Source: Atrichornis clamosus
Taxonomy: Eukaryota > Chordata > Aves > Passeriformes > Menuridae
DNA length: 64,000 nucleotides
Direction: 5' to 3'
Assembly: GCA_013400975.1 (NCBI GenBank)
Contig: WBMZ01002652.1
Coordinates: 62,001-126,000 of the forward strand
Both the position numbers and the translations under genes were made by a program. Shown one piece after another: positions 47,501 through 58,586 of the stretch. The number at the start of each line of letters is the position of its first letter. Within the stretch, counting starts at the first letter, position 1. The notes under the pieces were generated by a model. It worked only from the letters and a program-made list of their open reading frames with translations. It was not told where the DNA came from and did no database searches.

Positions 47501-50359
47501 TGCACGAAGAAATGATGAACACAGCAAGGTCTTCTCCCCAAATTGTGAAGTCAGTAAATTTGCTACATTCAGTTCCATTTTGTTGTTTGTCTTCAATGCA
47601 GATATGTTGGTATAGTGTTTCAATCTCATTTTGAAAGGGATAACAGAAGCTTTTTTTCCCAGATAGGTCTTTAGAGTTAAAAGCATTCCTTGTCCTCCAA
47701 TTTTCTATGAGGGAACTGTTAGTGTTTCTACTTTTCTATATGAAAAAAGAAATTTCTAGCTTTGAATTTCTGAATTGGTCTGTTCATGTCCGTTTCTCAT
47801 CTATTTATTCCTTGGGATTTCTTTGAAATCAGGGCAGCAAATCTGAAGAAGCCCACAAGGATCCCTTTCCCTGTTGCTAGGTTATTTCAAGAACTGAAGT
47901 TAGCTTACTTAAAGGCAATTAAAAGTCCACTAAAACTTTGTATGTGACTTTACAGGGCACACACCTCTTAAATTTTTTTCCTTACTTTGGCATTTCTGCT
48001 GGGATAGCCCAAAAATAGCTAACTGTTATAAGAAAATCTGTGGGTATAGTTATAAATCCCACAGGTAATATAAAATTATCTGTTAATTTTTGCAATATAA
48101 AACTAACATTTTGAGAAGCAAAGCTAGATGCTGTATGTTGATGTTGGGTGTTATATTCCTAATACAACTTTGTCAAAAGTCAGTGTCAGGAGTATCCTTA
48201 ATACTAACTCTAAAAATCATGAGGTTTTCCAAAATCAAAAACTTCTATTTCGGTGCTAGCTTTTATTTTATTAATATTTTCCTTTCTAATTTTTCTGGCA
48301 CCTCCTGCTCTGTCACCTTGGGCACTTAATTGTAGAATAGATATCAAAACATAAAAATCAATAGAAATTTAAGAGATTAACTGTTACACTGGAATATCAT
48401 TAGTCACTCTTCATTTTTATCACCTAATCATACTCTCATCAATGTCTGTTTGCAAAACAAACTGACAAAATAACAGGGATCTTAAGAAAACCTTATATTT
48501 TGTTGTGAGTGTAACAAAGATGATTGCATGTATATGTTGAGATATCAAGTGTAGGGAATATGCAGGTGTCTCAGTCTTTTTGATGGTACATAAAATGACT
48601 TTTACTATGTGGACAAAAAGTACAAAACAGCCACTAAAAGTCCAGTGGTAACTTTTGTTCTCAGGTACACTAATTCCACATATTCTTCTATGACTATAAA
48701 CACAGTGAAGACCTTAACATAAAAATTCTGCTCTTCTTGAGGTGGTAAAACAAACTGGTCACACTGGTGACAATGCAGTTAGTCACCACGGTTGATTTAA
48801 AACTTCCTTTAACACAACGAAGCTAACCACTTTTCACGTGTTTGGATGAAAATGATTGTGTTTCCCCTGAAGTTGGTTGTGGACATCAAGGTATTTTTTA
48901 ATATTTTTTATGTAGTTTGCCAGAAAGAAAAGTCTCAGAGGTGTGTGATGTCATGCACACCTGATTTGGCTCTTGTTTGATACCAATATTAATACTTCTG
49001 TAAAACTGTGGGAAAAGGCAGTTCAACTTGCAAGCATGGGTGCGCATGCTTATTTCTCTATCTTGCTATCTGCCTTTTATGTCTTTTAAAATATTGGCCC
49101 CTTTTAGATTCCTTGATAACGATGTATACTTGATTGAAATTAGAACTTGACATTGGAGCAACTCTATTAAGCATTTTAATTCTGACTGTGAAGTCACATT
49201 ATTCATAACATAGTAGTTTTACCCATTTGGTATTCTGCAATTATTAGCATTGTAATTAAACATATTAATCATATAGAATACTTCCTTATCATATAGTAAA
49301 GTCATATATTGTCAATTTTATGAAAATAAAGGAAAGTTATGTCTCATGTTGTCAAAAAGGGGAAAGTATCCTTTTTCTATAATAAATTTCCTTGGGAGAA
49401 ATCTTGTAAGATACTCATCTTAATTGCACTAGTATTTTAGTAATGCTGTAAGGGTAAGATAATGATGATGGTATGAGTCATGCTGAAAAGACCTACAGGC
49501 TAAATTAAAGATGATTATTTCTAACTTACTTAAAGCATATTTCCAAAACTTTTAAACTACAAAGGGCATCTATGTACATAATATTCTGCCTAAGGCTGAG
49601 TGAATTTGCCAGAATGTATTTTAATGTAGATAATAAGTTTTCTGAGATGTACAACCAACGCAGATCATCCAAATTTTGACCATATTTTTTTCAGTTAGTT
49701 CAATAAATAGAACTCCCAGTTTGGAAACACTTGTTAATTTGGACAAGAAAAATTTAACTGCCAAGTTAAATAAAGTACTGACCTCATATCTTTCACATCT
49801 ACAATGAGCCAAGCTTGTCAACAAAACAAGCAGAAAAAAACAAAAACCAAACAGGGCACAAAGGGTTGGATAAGAAGGGTAACTGTCATTTTGATATTGT
49901 TACTTAAACACAAGTGACCACACTTAGATGTTTAAAGTTTTGCTAGGTTAGTCCAAAGAAATGTAGTCTATTGGTTAGCAGAGTCTAAAGAGATATTCAA
50001 TTTACCAACTGATAGTATCTGGTGTGATGTCAAGTATCATAAAATATGAAAGACGTGTCCATGTAACTCTCAGATAAGACAGAGAACACACAGAAAACGT
50101 GCCCTTCTGAAGAGCCAGGTGCCCCCCAGAGCAGTTTATATGGCATAAGATGTCTATGTATGGACCAGCGAGTCAAGCTCATAGTGGCTGCTCCTGTGCT
50201 TTAGCCCTGATTTAGGAAACATAATCAGTGTGCACTGAAAGTGTTAATTATGAGGTCATGAATAAATTCAGGACTATGTAATGTTTTAAGGGATGTTTTT
50301 TACATTAGTAGCAAGTACAAATTACATTCTATTCCATGATAATCTCAACTGTGTTTGAA

Positions 50360-50636
50360 ACAGTACAAAGGTTTAACCTTGGCAAACGGCCAAAAGCTCA
50401 CCCAGCTGCTCACTCGCTCCTCCTCCTCAGAAGGGAAGTGGAACAGGAAGAAAATAGAATGAGAAAGATCATGAGGTGTGATAAGGACAGGGAGATTGCT
50501 TACCAAGTACTGTTGCAGGCAAAGCAGACTCAGATTGGAGAAAATTTATGTATAGTCAATTAAACAAAAAAAATTGGGTTGTGAGAAACAAATACAAACA
50601 TTAAACAGCACCTTTCCTTCCACCTCTTCCAGGCTC
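50360..50636 (-). mobile_element. Outer ERVL-type LTR, 3' portion (minus strand)
   Basis: This is the 3' part of a long avian ERVL-type LTR on the minus strand, interrupted by another LTR. In plus-strand reading it starts near GGTTTAACCTTGGCAAACGG, followed by CACTCGCTCCTCCTCCTCAG, GATAAGGACAGGGAGATTGC and TTACCAAGTACTGTTGCAGG. CAAAGCAGACTCAGATTGGA, the degraded polyadenylation region near 50540, and CAGCACCTTTCCTTCCACCT come next, as in the family consensus read antisense. The sequence stops at about 50636 and resumes at 51081. A 75-codon open frame at 50336-50563 falls in it and is not a gene. Confidence 0.88.
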
Positions 50637-51080
50637 TGCCTGTTGCCAGATGAAGAATTGTTTGCACCTGGTGGCTTAATACAATGCTTATTCTCTAAAA
50701 ACCATTGGCCTATGAAACCTCACAATGTTTATTCTGTGGGAAGAACTGGAAAGCAACCAACGCAGTTATGCCAACTTTCACCAGCTCACTAGGAGGTCAG
50801 GTATGACTTTGGGGTTGGCAACCACCAGGGACCACCAAGGAGACCCCCAGGACAGCAGAACTCATGTGCAGAGGGGAGGGAACACATGCCAATGATTATC
50901 AGATGTACATTTATTCCAGGAAATGCAATGAATATGTATGGAAAGTATAGTATATAAACCGGAGTTTTTTCTATAATCAGCATGTACAGTAGGTGGGGTT
51001 ATCCCCTGTACATCAGGACAAATGAAGAATGCTGCTTCTTAATGCTAACACTGTGCTAAGGAGTTTTATTTTTCCAGTCA
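50637..51080 (+). mobile_element. Inserted ERVK-like LTR, nested
   Basis: This is an LTR of ERVK-like type inserted into the ERVL-type LTR. It starts TG at 50637 and ends CA at about 51080. Recognisable blocks are AGGGACCACCAAGGAGACCC (50827), ATGCCAATGATTATCAGATG (50886) and AATGCAATGAATATGTATGG (50922). A well-preserved TATA box (TATATAAA) lies at 50951-50958. GGTGGGGTTATCCCCTGTAC (50992) leads to a polyadenylation region reading AAATGAAGAATGCTGCTTCT, with the AATAAA signal decayed. The U5 end is TAAGGAGTTTTATTTTTCCA. A clean target-site duplication is not visible (GGCTC on the left, GTCAC or CTCCT on the right, depending on the exact end). No internal viral genes are present, so this is a solo LTR. 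Confidence 0.82.
50951..50958 (+). promoter_or_regulatory. TATA box of the nested LTR
   Basis: TATATAAA is at the position expected for the ERVK-like LTR promoter, upstream of the decayed polyadenylation region. Whether it still drives transcription cannot be judged from sequence. Confidence 0.6.
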
Positions 51081-51635
51081 CTCCTTCACTGCTGACTTCT
51101 CTGCTGCCCCGAGCAGTGCAGGGGGGGAGTGAGATGAGGGATTAAGGTCAATACATAATGGGTCCTGTCTTCCACTGCTTTCACACTTTCTCCTGCTCCA
51201 TCACTGGCTTTCCCAAGGAATGCAGCCCTGCTCAAAAAAACCCCTCAGCTTTTGCATGAGTCCTCCAAAGGTTGCTATTTCTTCAGGAAATGCTAATCTG
51301 CTCTGGTGTGGTTCCTCCACAGGCTACAGTGGATATCCACTCCATGGAACACCTCCTCTAACTTTGCTGTTCCCTCTGCTGCTCCCCGCTATTTTGGCAC
51401 TCCCCCTCTTCTGCCTGGCAATTGCTTTTTGCCCTTTTAAATACTATTTCACAGAAGTGCCATCAGTTTGGCTGATGGGCTCAGCTGTGTCCTATGGTGG
51501 GTCCATTGCAGAGTCAGCTGGAACCAGCTGGAACCAGATGTGCCCAGCATGGGGTAGCCCCCTCTCCCCTCCACCTCTTCCCATGGAGGACACCTCTGCA
51601 GCACTCCACTGCCAAAGTCTTGACACCTATATGCA
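51081..51635 (-). mobile_element. Outer ERVL-type LTR, 5' portion (minus strand)
   Basis: The ERVL-type LTR continues here. In plus-strand reading it has CTGCTGCCCCGAGCAGTGCA, TTTCTCCTGCTCCATCACTG and the tandem-like 'ctgctc...tgtggttcctccacaggctacag' unit. GTGGATATCCACTCCATGGA, ATACTATTTCACAGAAGTGC, TTTGGCTGATGGGCTCAGC and GTGGGTCCATTGCAGAGTCA follow. The last block is CCACTGCCAAAGTCTTGACA, ending near 51635, which is the LTR's 5' terminus in its own orientation. A 160-codon open frame (51220-51702) lies almost wholly inside this repeat and is an antisense by-product. A small GCTGGAACCA duplication lies around 51519-51540. Confidence 0.88.
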
Positions 51636-53302
51636 GTTCAGAAGCCAAACAAAACAGAAAAAACCAAACCAACCCACAAATGTATTACTTACATCCAAAT
51701 AGTCTCTCTATAATTTGAATTTAGCAGTGAATCTGTCCAAAAGGCATAATGAGAACAGAATTTAATCAGCTAGGCAGTCATACCCATACCACTTAGAAGT
51801 CTGCCTTTCATGTTCCTGTAAATGGTGATGAGAGAAGCTCAGATCTTCCTGAGCTGATAACAGAGATCTTTGCAAGTAACACAGTGTAAGATGATCCTAT
51901 TGTTAAAAAAGTCAGAAATTAATTCTTATCATTGTACATGTTCAAGACCACTTTTCTCATCATTTCCCACATATCACCACTTATCTTCTTATATATTAGA
52001 ATGGAAGCAGAATCATTACAAATTTCATTTACCAGCAAAATTATTAAAACACATACTTGTTTTCAATATAGTAATGACCTTATTTACTATATTATTTATT
52101 ATATAGTAATGATCTTATTTGCTTGTAGATCATTTCAGTTGACGTCACTCAGCTGGTAGTAATGTTAAGACTATGCCAGGTTTTCTTTCTAATTATTGGA
52201 ACAATTAAAAGTTTCCATAGACTGATTTATCCCATCTTCAAGGAAGAGTCTGGAATAGATTATATGAACTGCTTTCTGAAAGTGACCAAGCTGGATTCAG
52301 CTGCCTAAAAAACGTATATAGTGTTATTTGAAATACCCCAGTGTATCCTATTTGGTCTCCAGCTGCTGTTCCAGAGAGGCCTGAGCATCCTATAGGCTCC
52401 TTTCATATTTGGTATAGTTTTGTGGATTTCTTATATACATTAGGATTCAAAAAATGCACTGATTTCCCCCAGTCTGTGGTCAATGACTGACTGCAAATCA
52501 TTCTTCACCAAAAGATGGATAGGCACCAATAACTACCAGTTTGACTTTTTCTGTCCATATTTGGAGTGTAGATAATCAGCATTCATGTGGATGTTTATAT
52601 GCCAACAAATTAATTAGGTTTTTCTAATCTACAGCTGAATCTCATTCCCAAAATCAGTGAGAGGAATTCCCTTCTAAAGTTGCATGTCCACTAAAAAATT
52701 AAGCAATCTACAGATGTACTTGAAGTAACAAAAATATAACTACCAGTATTAGGTTTTTAGAATTTCAGTCAAGGCCAAATCTCCCAAACTATTTCTGGCT
52801 ATGATTTAACAGTCAGCGTAGGATCGATACCATTCCCAGTAAGCAGTTTGGATGAGACTGCCCCAGCCTGAGGTCTAAAATATTTTATTAGTTTTTATGT
52901 GGCCAGATTGTGCTAGCTGGCATAAAAGGCAGAAAACTCTGGCACCATATTTACTTTGCAAGATGTAGCCAGAAGATGCCACAATTAGTCAGCTACAAAT
53001 CTCCCTAGTGAAGAAGCAATTTGCAGCTAGTTAGTTAAACGCAAGAGAATCGTGTTCTTCTGCACTATCCACACACTCCTACAACCACACAGAAGACAGC
53101 ACTGGCAGCACCCACCTATGAATGTAAAGGAGTCATGTTTAGGTTGCCCAAAATGCACATGTACCATTTCTTATGTGCTATGTATAAAATAAACCTGCCA
53201 CAGTAACACCAGTGGACCACAGACCATCTTACTCTACCTTTCATTTTCTCTGCTTCGGCTCACTTTGAGGCATCCACTTACAACAGCTTTCCTATAGGCA
53301 AA
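51636..53302. other. Unique AT-rich DNA, no gene recognised
   Basis: No gene was recognised. A 20-bp direct repeat occurs with a 35-base spacing at 52066-52120. Two overlapping short frames near 51.9-52.1 kb have no motif. Confidence 0.6.
52066..52120. repeat. 20-bp direct repeat, 35-base period
   Basis: ATATAGTAATGACCTTATTT (52066-52085) recurs as ATATAGTAATGATCTTATTT (52101-52120), 19 of 20 positions identical, separated by 15 AT-rich bases. Confidence 0.92.
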
Positions 53303-53405
53303 AATCATAATCATAGAATGGTTTGGCTTGGAAGGAACCTTAAAGATCACTTAGTTCCAACCCCCCTGCCATGAGCAGGACACCTTCCTCCAGACCAGGC
53401 TTCTT
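53303..53405 (-). mobile_element. Very short CR1 3'-end fragment, minus strand
   Basis: The first part, AATCATAATCATAGAATGGT, is the complement of the CR1 tail. TTGGAAGGAACCTTAAAGAT, CACTTAGTTCCAACCCCCCT, GCCATGAGCAGGACACCTTC and CTCCAGACCAGGCTTCTTGG follow as in CR1 copies read antisense. Only about 100 bases of the 3' end were inserted. This is the 'ccttaaagatca' 3'-end type, as in the 19.4-kb copy. Confidence 0.93.
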
Positions 53406-54219
53406 GGGATGAGTAGATATGCTGGTTCTACATCCTGACTTCTATCGGCAGGGAAGTGCAAGTCAGATGTTGATATAATGTAGTGCACTGGGACTATATT
53501 TTTTTCATGTTTCTTCTCTACATCTCAGTGTAAAGCAATGAAAATAGAAAAAGTAGCCACTATTTTTGTGTGCAGAGGGTATATTAAATTATTGAAACAT
53601 AAAGCTACTCAGCAGAAAATATATGCTATGCTTTTTTCTTAATAGAAATTGGCAAATGCTCACTTTTAATGCCCTTTATATGCAACATTTTTCTGTCTTA
53701 AAAAGTCTTATACTTTGTAAACTGTGCTTTAGAAGCCTCAAGAGATATGATGATGAAATATTGATTGTCATTTTCTTGACTTTTCCCACTCCCCAAACCC
53801 TCTTCAAAACCTGCAATTCTTCTGATTTATATTTTTTTATTATTTTGACAAATTAAAAACACTTCATACTGTGAAATAACTAGTAACAAGGGAGAATTTC
53901 ATACACACATACATAAGAAAGAAAAACAAACAAGCATGAAGCATATATATTTCTGTTACTGCTAGATGAGCTAACTTTTCAGGCTCTGGACTCTAGCCTT
54001 GCCTTTGAATTTATGAGCTGAATTCAGAACACTTAGTTCTTGATTCTGCAGACACTTGAGGGAATGCCCAACTTCAAGCTTATGAGCAGTTATATGGAAG
54101 TCATATGTTAATAATTCAATATAGTGTTAAGTGCTTATAGGCTCTTTATTGTTAGTCTGACCTAAAAGCAATATTCTTGTAATTTATTTCAGTCATCCTA
54201 AATTTGACTCTGGATTGTC

Positions 54220-54233
54220 TTTTTTTTTTTTTT
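54220..54233. repeat. Poly(T) run, 14 bases
   Basis: An uninterrupted T run directly followed by TCAG-like sequence. It imitates a splice acceptor, but no open, bounded exon follows. Confidence 0.9.
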
Positions 54234-57200
54234 CAGCTTACTCCATGCCTTTTCTAAACTAGTCAAAATTATGATCTATAAATTTAACTAGAAAGGATGT
54301 ATTCTGGATTCCTGAAATCCATGGAAATTAACATCTCAGGTTAAAGTGGGGAAATTTTCCCTGTAGATGAGACCTAACAGGTAAATGTGTAAGAGCAGGC
54401 AGACTTTCAAAAAGCTAAAGCACATTAAATTGTACCCATGTTTGCTGTATGTAAGTTGTGTCTGCAAAACTGCAACTGCAAAATTATGAGTGTAAGGCTC
54501 ATGAAGGGTGGAAGGAAAATTTGGTCTTATAAATCTGCTTCCAGAATTTTGTGTTGCTGGCTAGGAAACTGGTGCAAACAGTTGGTACCGTGACCTAACT
54601 TCAACCTTTAGCTTAAAGTGTCCTGAAAGGGGCTGCATCTACCAATTCTATGTTGAGTCTGTCCTAGTAATGCCCCTCAAAGTAGGATGATTCATTTCCA
54701 CATGCCAAGAGGGTAAATCTTACCTGAAATCTACAGAATAAGAAAAGATATGCCAAAACCTGGGAGTAAATTTGTTTATTCCTATAAAAAATCATTTTAA
54801 CATTCTATCATGATTAGCAAATACAGAAATGCAATGCATTCATTAATATAATAACTTGAAATATTTTTAAATGAAGTGGAAAGTCACTATATAACAGTAT
54901 CTGGTGTCTTTTTAGTAACATGGACAGTGAGAATCTATGAATATTTCACAATCTATCTTTCTGCTTAGTCTAAGTGTTAAAAAATATATGTCTCTAAGAA
55001 GGATATGGACATTTTTCAATGTTCTGCTTTAGCACAAAGGATTTTCCCATTTTACAATCGCCTGTTATATTTCCATTGCAAATTCCACTCTGTTGCAGTA
55101 AGAGGCAAACTGGCAGGTTGGCGACCCTTAACATTTTCATTCAGTAAGTAACAGAAAATTTTAAAAAGCGGTGTATTTTCAAATCGCCTTTTAAATTATA
55201 ACAGCAACAACATCTTACGTATCACTGCTAATGCAGAATAAGGGAAACTTGTACAGCTGAGTGCTAATCCTTCATACATGCTGTAAATTCAGCTCCCTTT
55301 TCAGATCTACCCAAAATGACATTTCTGCAGTACAGCAGAAATAACTCAGAATAGAAACAATAGGACTGGCAATTACACCAACTAACAAGGAGCATTTGAA
55401 GCAAGGTCATTTATGGTACAGTAGTTATCACGCACTTATTCTTCACAATATACCACTGGAGTTTGATTAATGCATCATTGTCTTACATGTTGGTCTGCAT
55501 TGTTGGTGTCAGCATATAAAAGATTTGACAGTTCTTGCTAAGAGGTACTTTGAAACTTTTCTTTACAATTTATACTAAAGATTTTTATTGATCTGACCCT
55601 TATCTCACTGCTGTCACCACCTCAACCAAACACTTTAAGTGGTCCTGATTCTTAACCATGGGAGGTCAGAGCCATCCAATGTCTTCCACCTCAGCAACTG
55701 CTGTGACTTGAATTAAACACAAATCCTGGCTAACTGCTGCAGGCATATTTTATTTTTAGAATTGACCTGAAGTTTTCTGATCATTGTGAAAATCACAGCT
55801 ATGGAGATAAAGAGCATGCCTTTTTCGATTTTTGCCCTACAGGTGATGCTACTAAATAGCTTTGACATTCGGTAAAGATTTGCAAATACTTGCTTATCTT
55901 ATGCTACTTTATATCATTGTTCTTATTATAGATATCTTCTTCTCTTGTGTTTTACTAGCTCTAGCTTGAAATGTCACAACAGTTGAATGGGGACCTGATG
56001 TTGCTTGTTTGCAGAGTCTAAGAAGAAGCAGACATGTTAATGTTTCACTCTGTGCTCGCCATCCATTTACAGCTACACCCAATGAGTCAATATGGGTGTA
56101 GCTTTAAGTCTCAAATGAGATTTCTTTTGGGAGACGAATGAATATTGCTTTAGATGCTAATCTCTACAGAGAGTGTAGAGGAGGTAATATTAAATTTATC
56201 TTCTTTTAACCCATTCTTCAGCACTGATCAATTAGACATTGCAAGCATACACAACACCCGTGCCTCTGCATGATGAACACATCATGCACACCTGTTGTGA
56301 TGATATAATACAATTGTGTGGCAGACTATAGAGCAGCCCTCTCATTTTTCTTTGAAAATTAAAAATATATGTCAAAATTTCTTGGAACCAGAGAGATGGC
56401 TTCCTTGAAGGTCACAAAAATATATGAATGATGGAATAAAAAAACAAGCAAATAAATCAGACCTCTGACTACAAAAACATAAATCCAACCTCAGATGCAG
56501 CTTCAATGTGCACATGGGAATATGCATTCAGTAGTAGTATTATGTTACAATAAAGTGGCACTTTCTTTCCAGACTGTGGTCTATGATCACAGAGCTAAGT
56601 ATTGAAGTTTTTAACCTAAAATTTTTCAAGCAAATGGGCTGACTCTGGTTAAGAGTAATGTTATAGAACGGACATTATACAAAGGCCACAGTGATTCTCT
56701 GAGCATTCAACCTTTTCCTCAGACATCCTGGTCGTTCTCTGAGTGCACACTTCCCAGACACCCTCCTGTGAATTCTGGGCTTGATTAAAACGTGCATGTC
56801 ATCCTTCATTGTCTGTATATGACCATGTAAGAGCCCAGGAGCTGTGAAATAGTAACTCCTGAAATAGTACAGACTGCCACTTTGACCCACAGAAGCTGAT
56901 GTCCATTGATGGGAAAAAATAACACATCTATTCTTTCTAGAGGAATAAATATTATAATCTAGTGAACACTGCTGAAAAAATATAACATTCCATTTAAATA
57001 CTAGGAACGCAGGAACCTAGGTGCTGTCCAGTTGCCTAAAAGTTGGAATCTACCACGTTTTCAGAGGCTTTATTGTGTTTTTCCTGTCCATTCAATGGGT
57101 CTTTCTTAGGCCTTTTGCCCCTGCTACTAGACCCATTGGGATGAGTCAGACACTCTTAAGAATCCCAGATGACCCTGCACTCCTTTATTTAGGCAAACAA

Positions 57201-58546
57201 ATTGATCCATGGAAGCCAAGAGGTATAGGACTAGTAAAGCCTGCCTCTCCATCACCTGCTCAAGGAAGAGCTGTCTGAGTAGTTTTGACATATTTTTATT
57301 TTGCACAATAAAAGTATCCAGTAACTAGAATAAAAACACAAGAACCCTAAAAGTTCCTATTCAGGAAGTTCTGCTCAAATGAAACACACACTGCCTGGGG
57401 ACTATTAAAGCAAGAGTAGGACAGGACTAAGCAGGATCAGAGGCAATGCTCTGATTGCATCAGAAGCTGTGTAGCTGTGAAGTATAGTTTTAAAAATTCA
57501 TGGCAAAGGAAAAGATCTGTTAAGAAGCTTAATGAGTCACACTAGGAACATCAGAAGCACCTTTTCATGAGAGGAATAAAAACTATTATTTCTATTATTT
57601 AAAGCTTATGCTATAGTTTTATAAGATAATACTACATGTCCACATGACATCTTAAAGCACCACAAAAGGACTATTTACAGTAAAAAAGTACTAAGAGACC
57701 ACCTTGATCTCTAGTCCAGCTTTCAATCTCAAATTTTTACATAAAATTGGGATCATCATTTTACAGTTTCCTTCTCTAAGTGACAAAATGAGACAACTAG
57801 GCACCATTTCTAGAGATGCCTATCTCAAAAATTATTTAGCAGATACTGATTTCTATTTTGTTCTTTAAAATTTAATTTAAGGACTGATAAATGAAATAAA
57901 ATGTAATAATCACTAATATGCTTTTGGGGGAAACTAAGGTATATTGCACATGCAAAAAACCACAAACATGAAAATCTAAATTACTCCATCATATTTTATT
58001 TCTAAAACATCAAATGGTATTTATCAAACTAAAATACAAAGCATCCCTACACACTTAGAGATATGGTTTCATATTAAGTAGTTTGGATTTACAGTCTTAT
58101 ATAATGCATGAGCACATAAAAGATGGTCTTCTTTTTGCCAAGTATTTGTAGGGTTTTTTAGTAGCTGGCTTATTAAGAAGTTATCTCACCTATACCAAGC
58201 AGAGAAGTTAAAAATTCATTCACTTTGATTCTGAGCTGGACAGACAGGAGCAAAAATCTTTTTAAAAATTGAAAACATTTTAAATTCAACCACCTTGTCT
58301 TTTGGAATTTTCTTATTGAAATTTCCCATGGTTTTGATACAATTTATTATGACACGAACTCCCTTGTAGATATAGATTTAGTGCAAAAATCTGTTTCAAA
58401 AAGTTTTTTTTAAAAAGGCTAAGTTCTGAGTTTCATTAACTCATTCATCTTATACATTATAATAGCTTTTTCTCCTCTTCTGGGTTAGTCTATGGCCTGT
58501 TCATACAGGAACACACAAATGACACTTCCATTATATTCTGAATTTG

Positions 58547-58586
58547 TTTTCATTACTGCTCATGTGTTTTCATTACTGTTCCTGTG
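58547..58586. repeat. 20-bp tandem duplication
   Basis: TTTTCATTACTGCTCATGTG is followed directly by TTTTCATTACTGTTCCTGTG, 18 of 20 positions identical. Confidence 0.93.

Larger units (their letters stand above)
40755..50359. other. Unique AT-rich DNA, no gene recognised
   Basis: This is the longest stretch without a young repeat, at about 9.6 kb. It contains a 14-bp-stem hairpin (41542-41573), a probable old palindromic-element fragment (41342-41395) and a GC-richer segment at 46.96-47.47 kb that I could not assign. Frames up to 92 codons are present without motifs. Small gaps in my reading are possible because decayed repeats cannot be aligned by eye. Confidence 0.55.

Noticed and set aside
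50336..50563. 75-codon frame with a charged, helical-looking peptide
   Set aside because: It lies in the 3' part of the same ERVL-type LTR.
51220..51702. 160-codon frame with a hydrophobic stretch resembling a membrane protein
   Set aside because: The DNA matches an avian ERVL-type LTR read antisense. The leucine-rich stretch is a by-product of its pyrimidine-rich sequence.
54220..54240. Poly(T) followed by CAG as a splice acceptor
   Set aside because: No bounded open exon follows and T runs ending in CAG are common.
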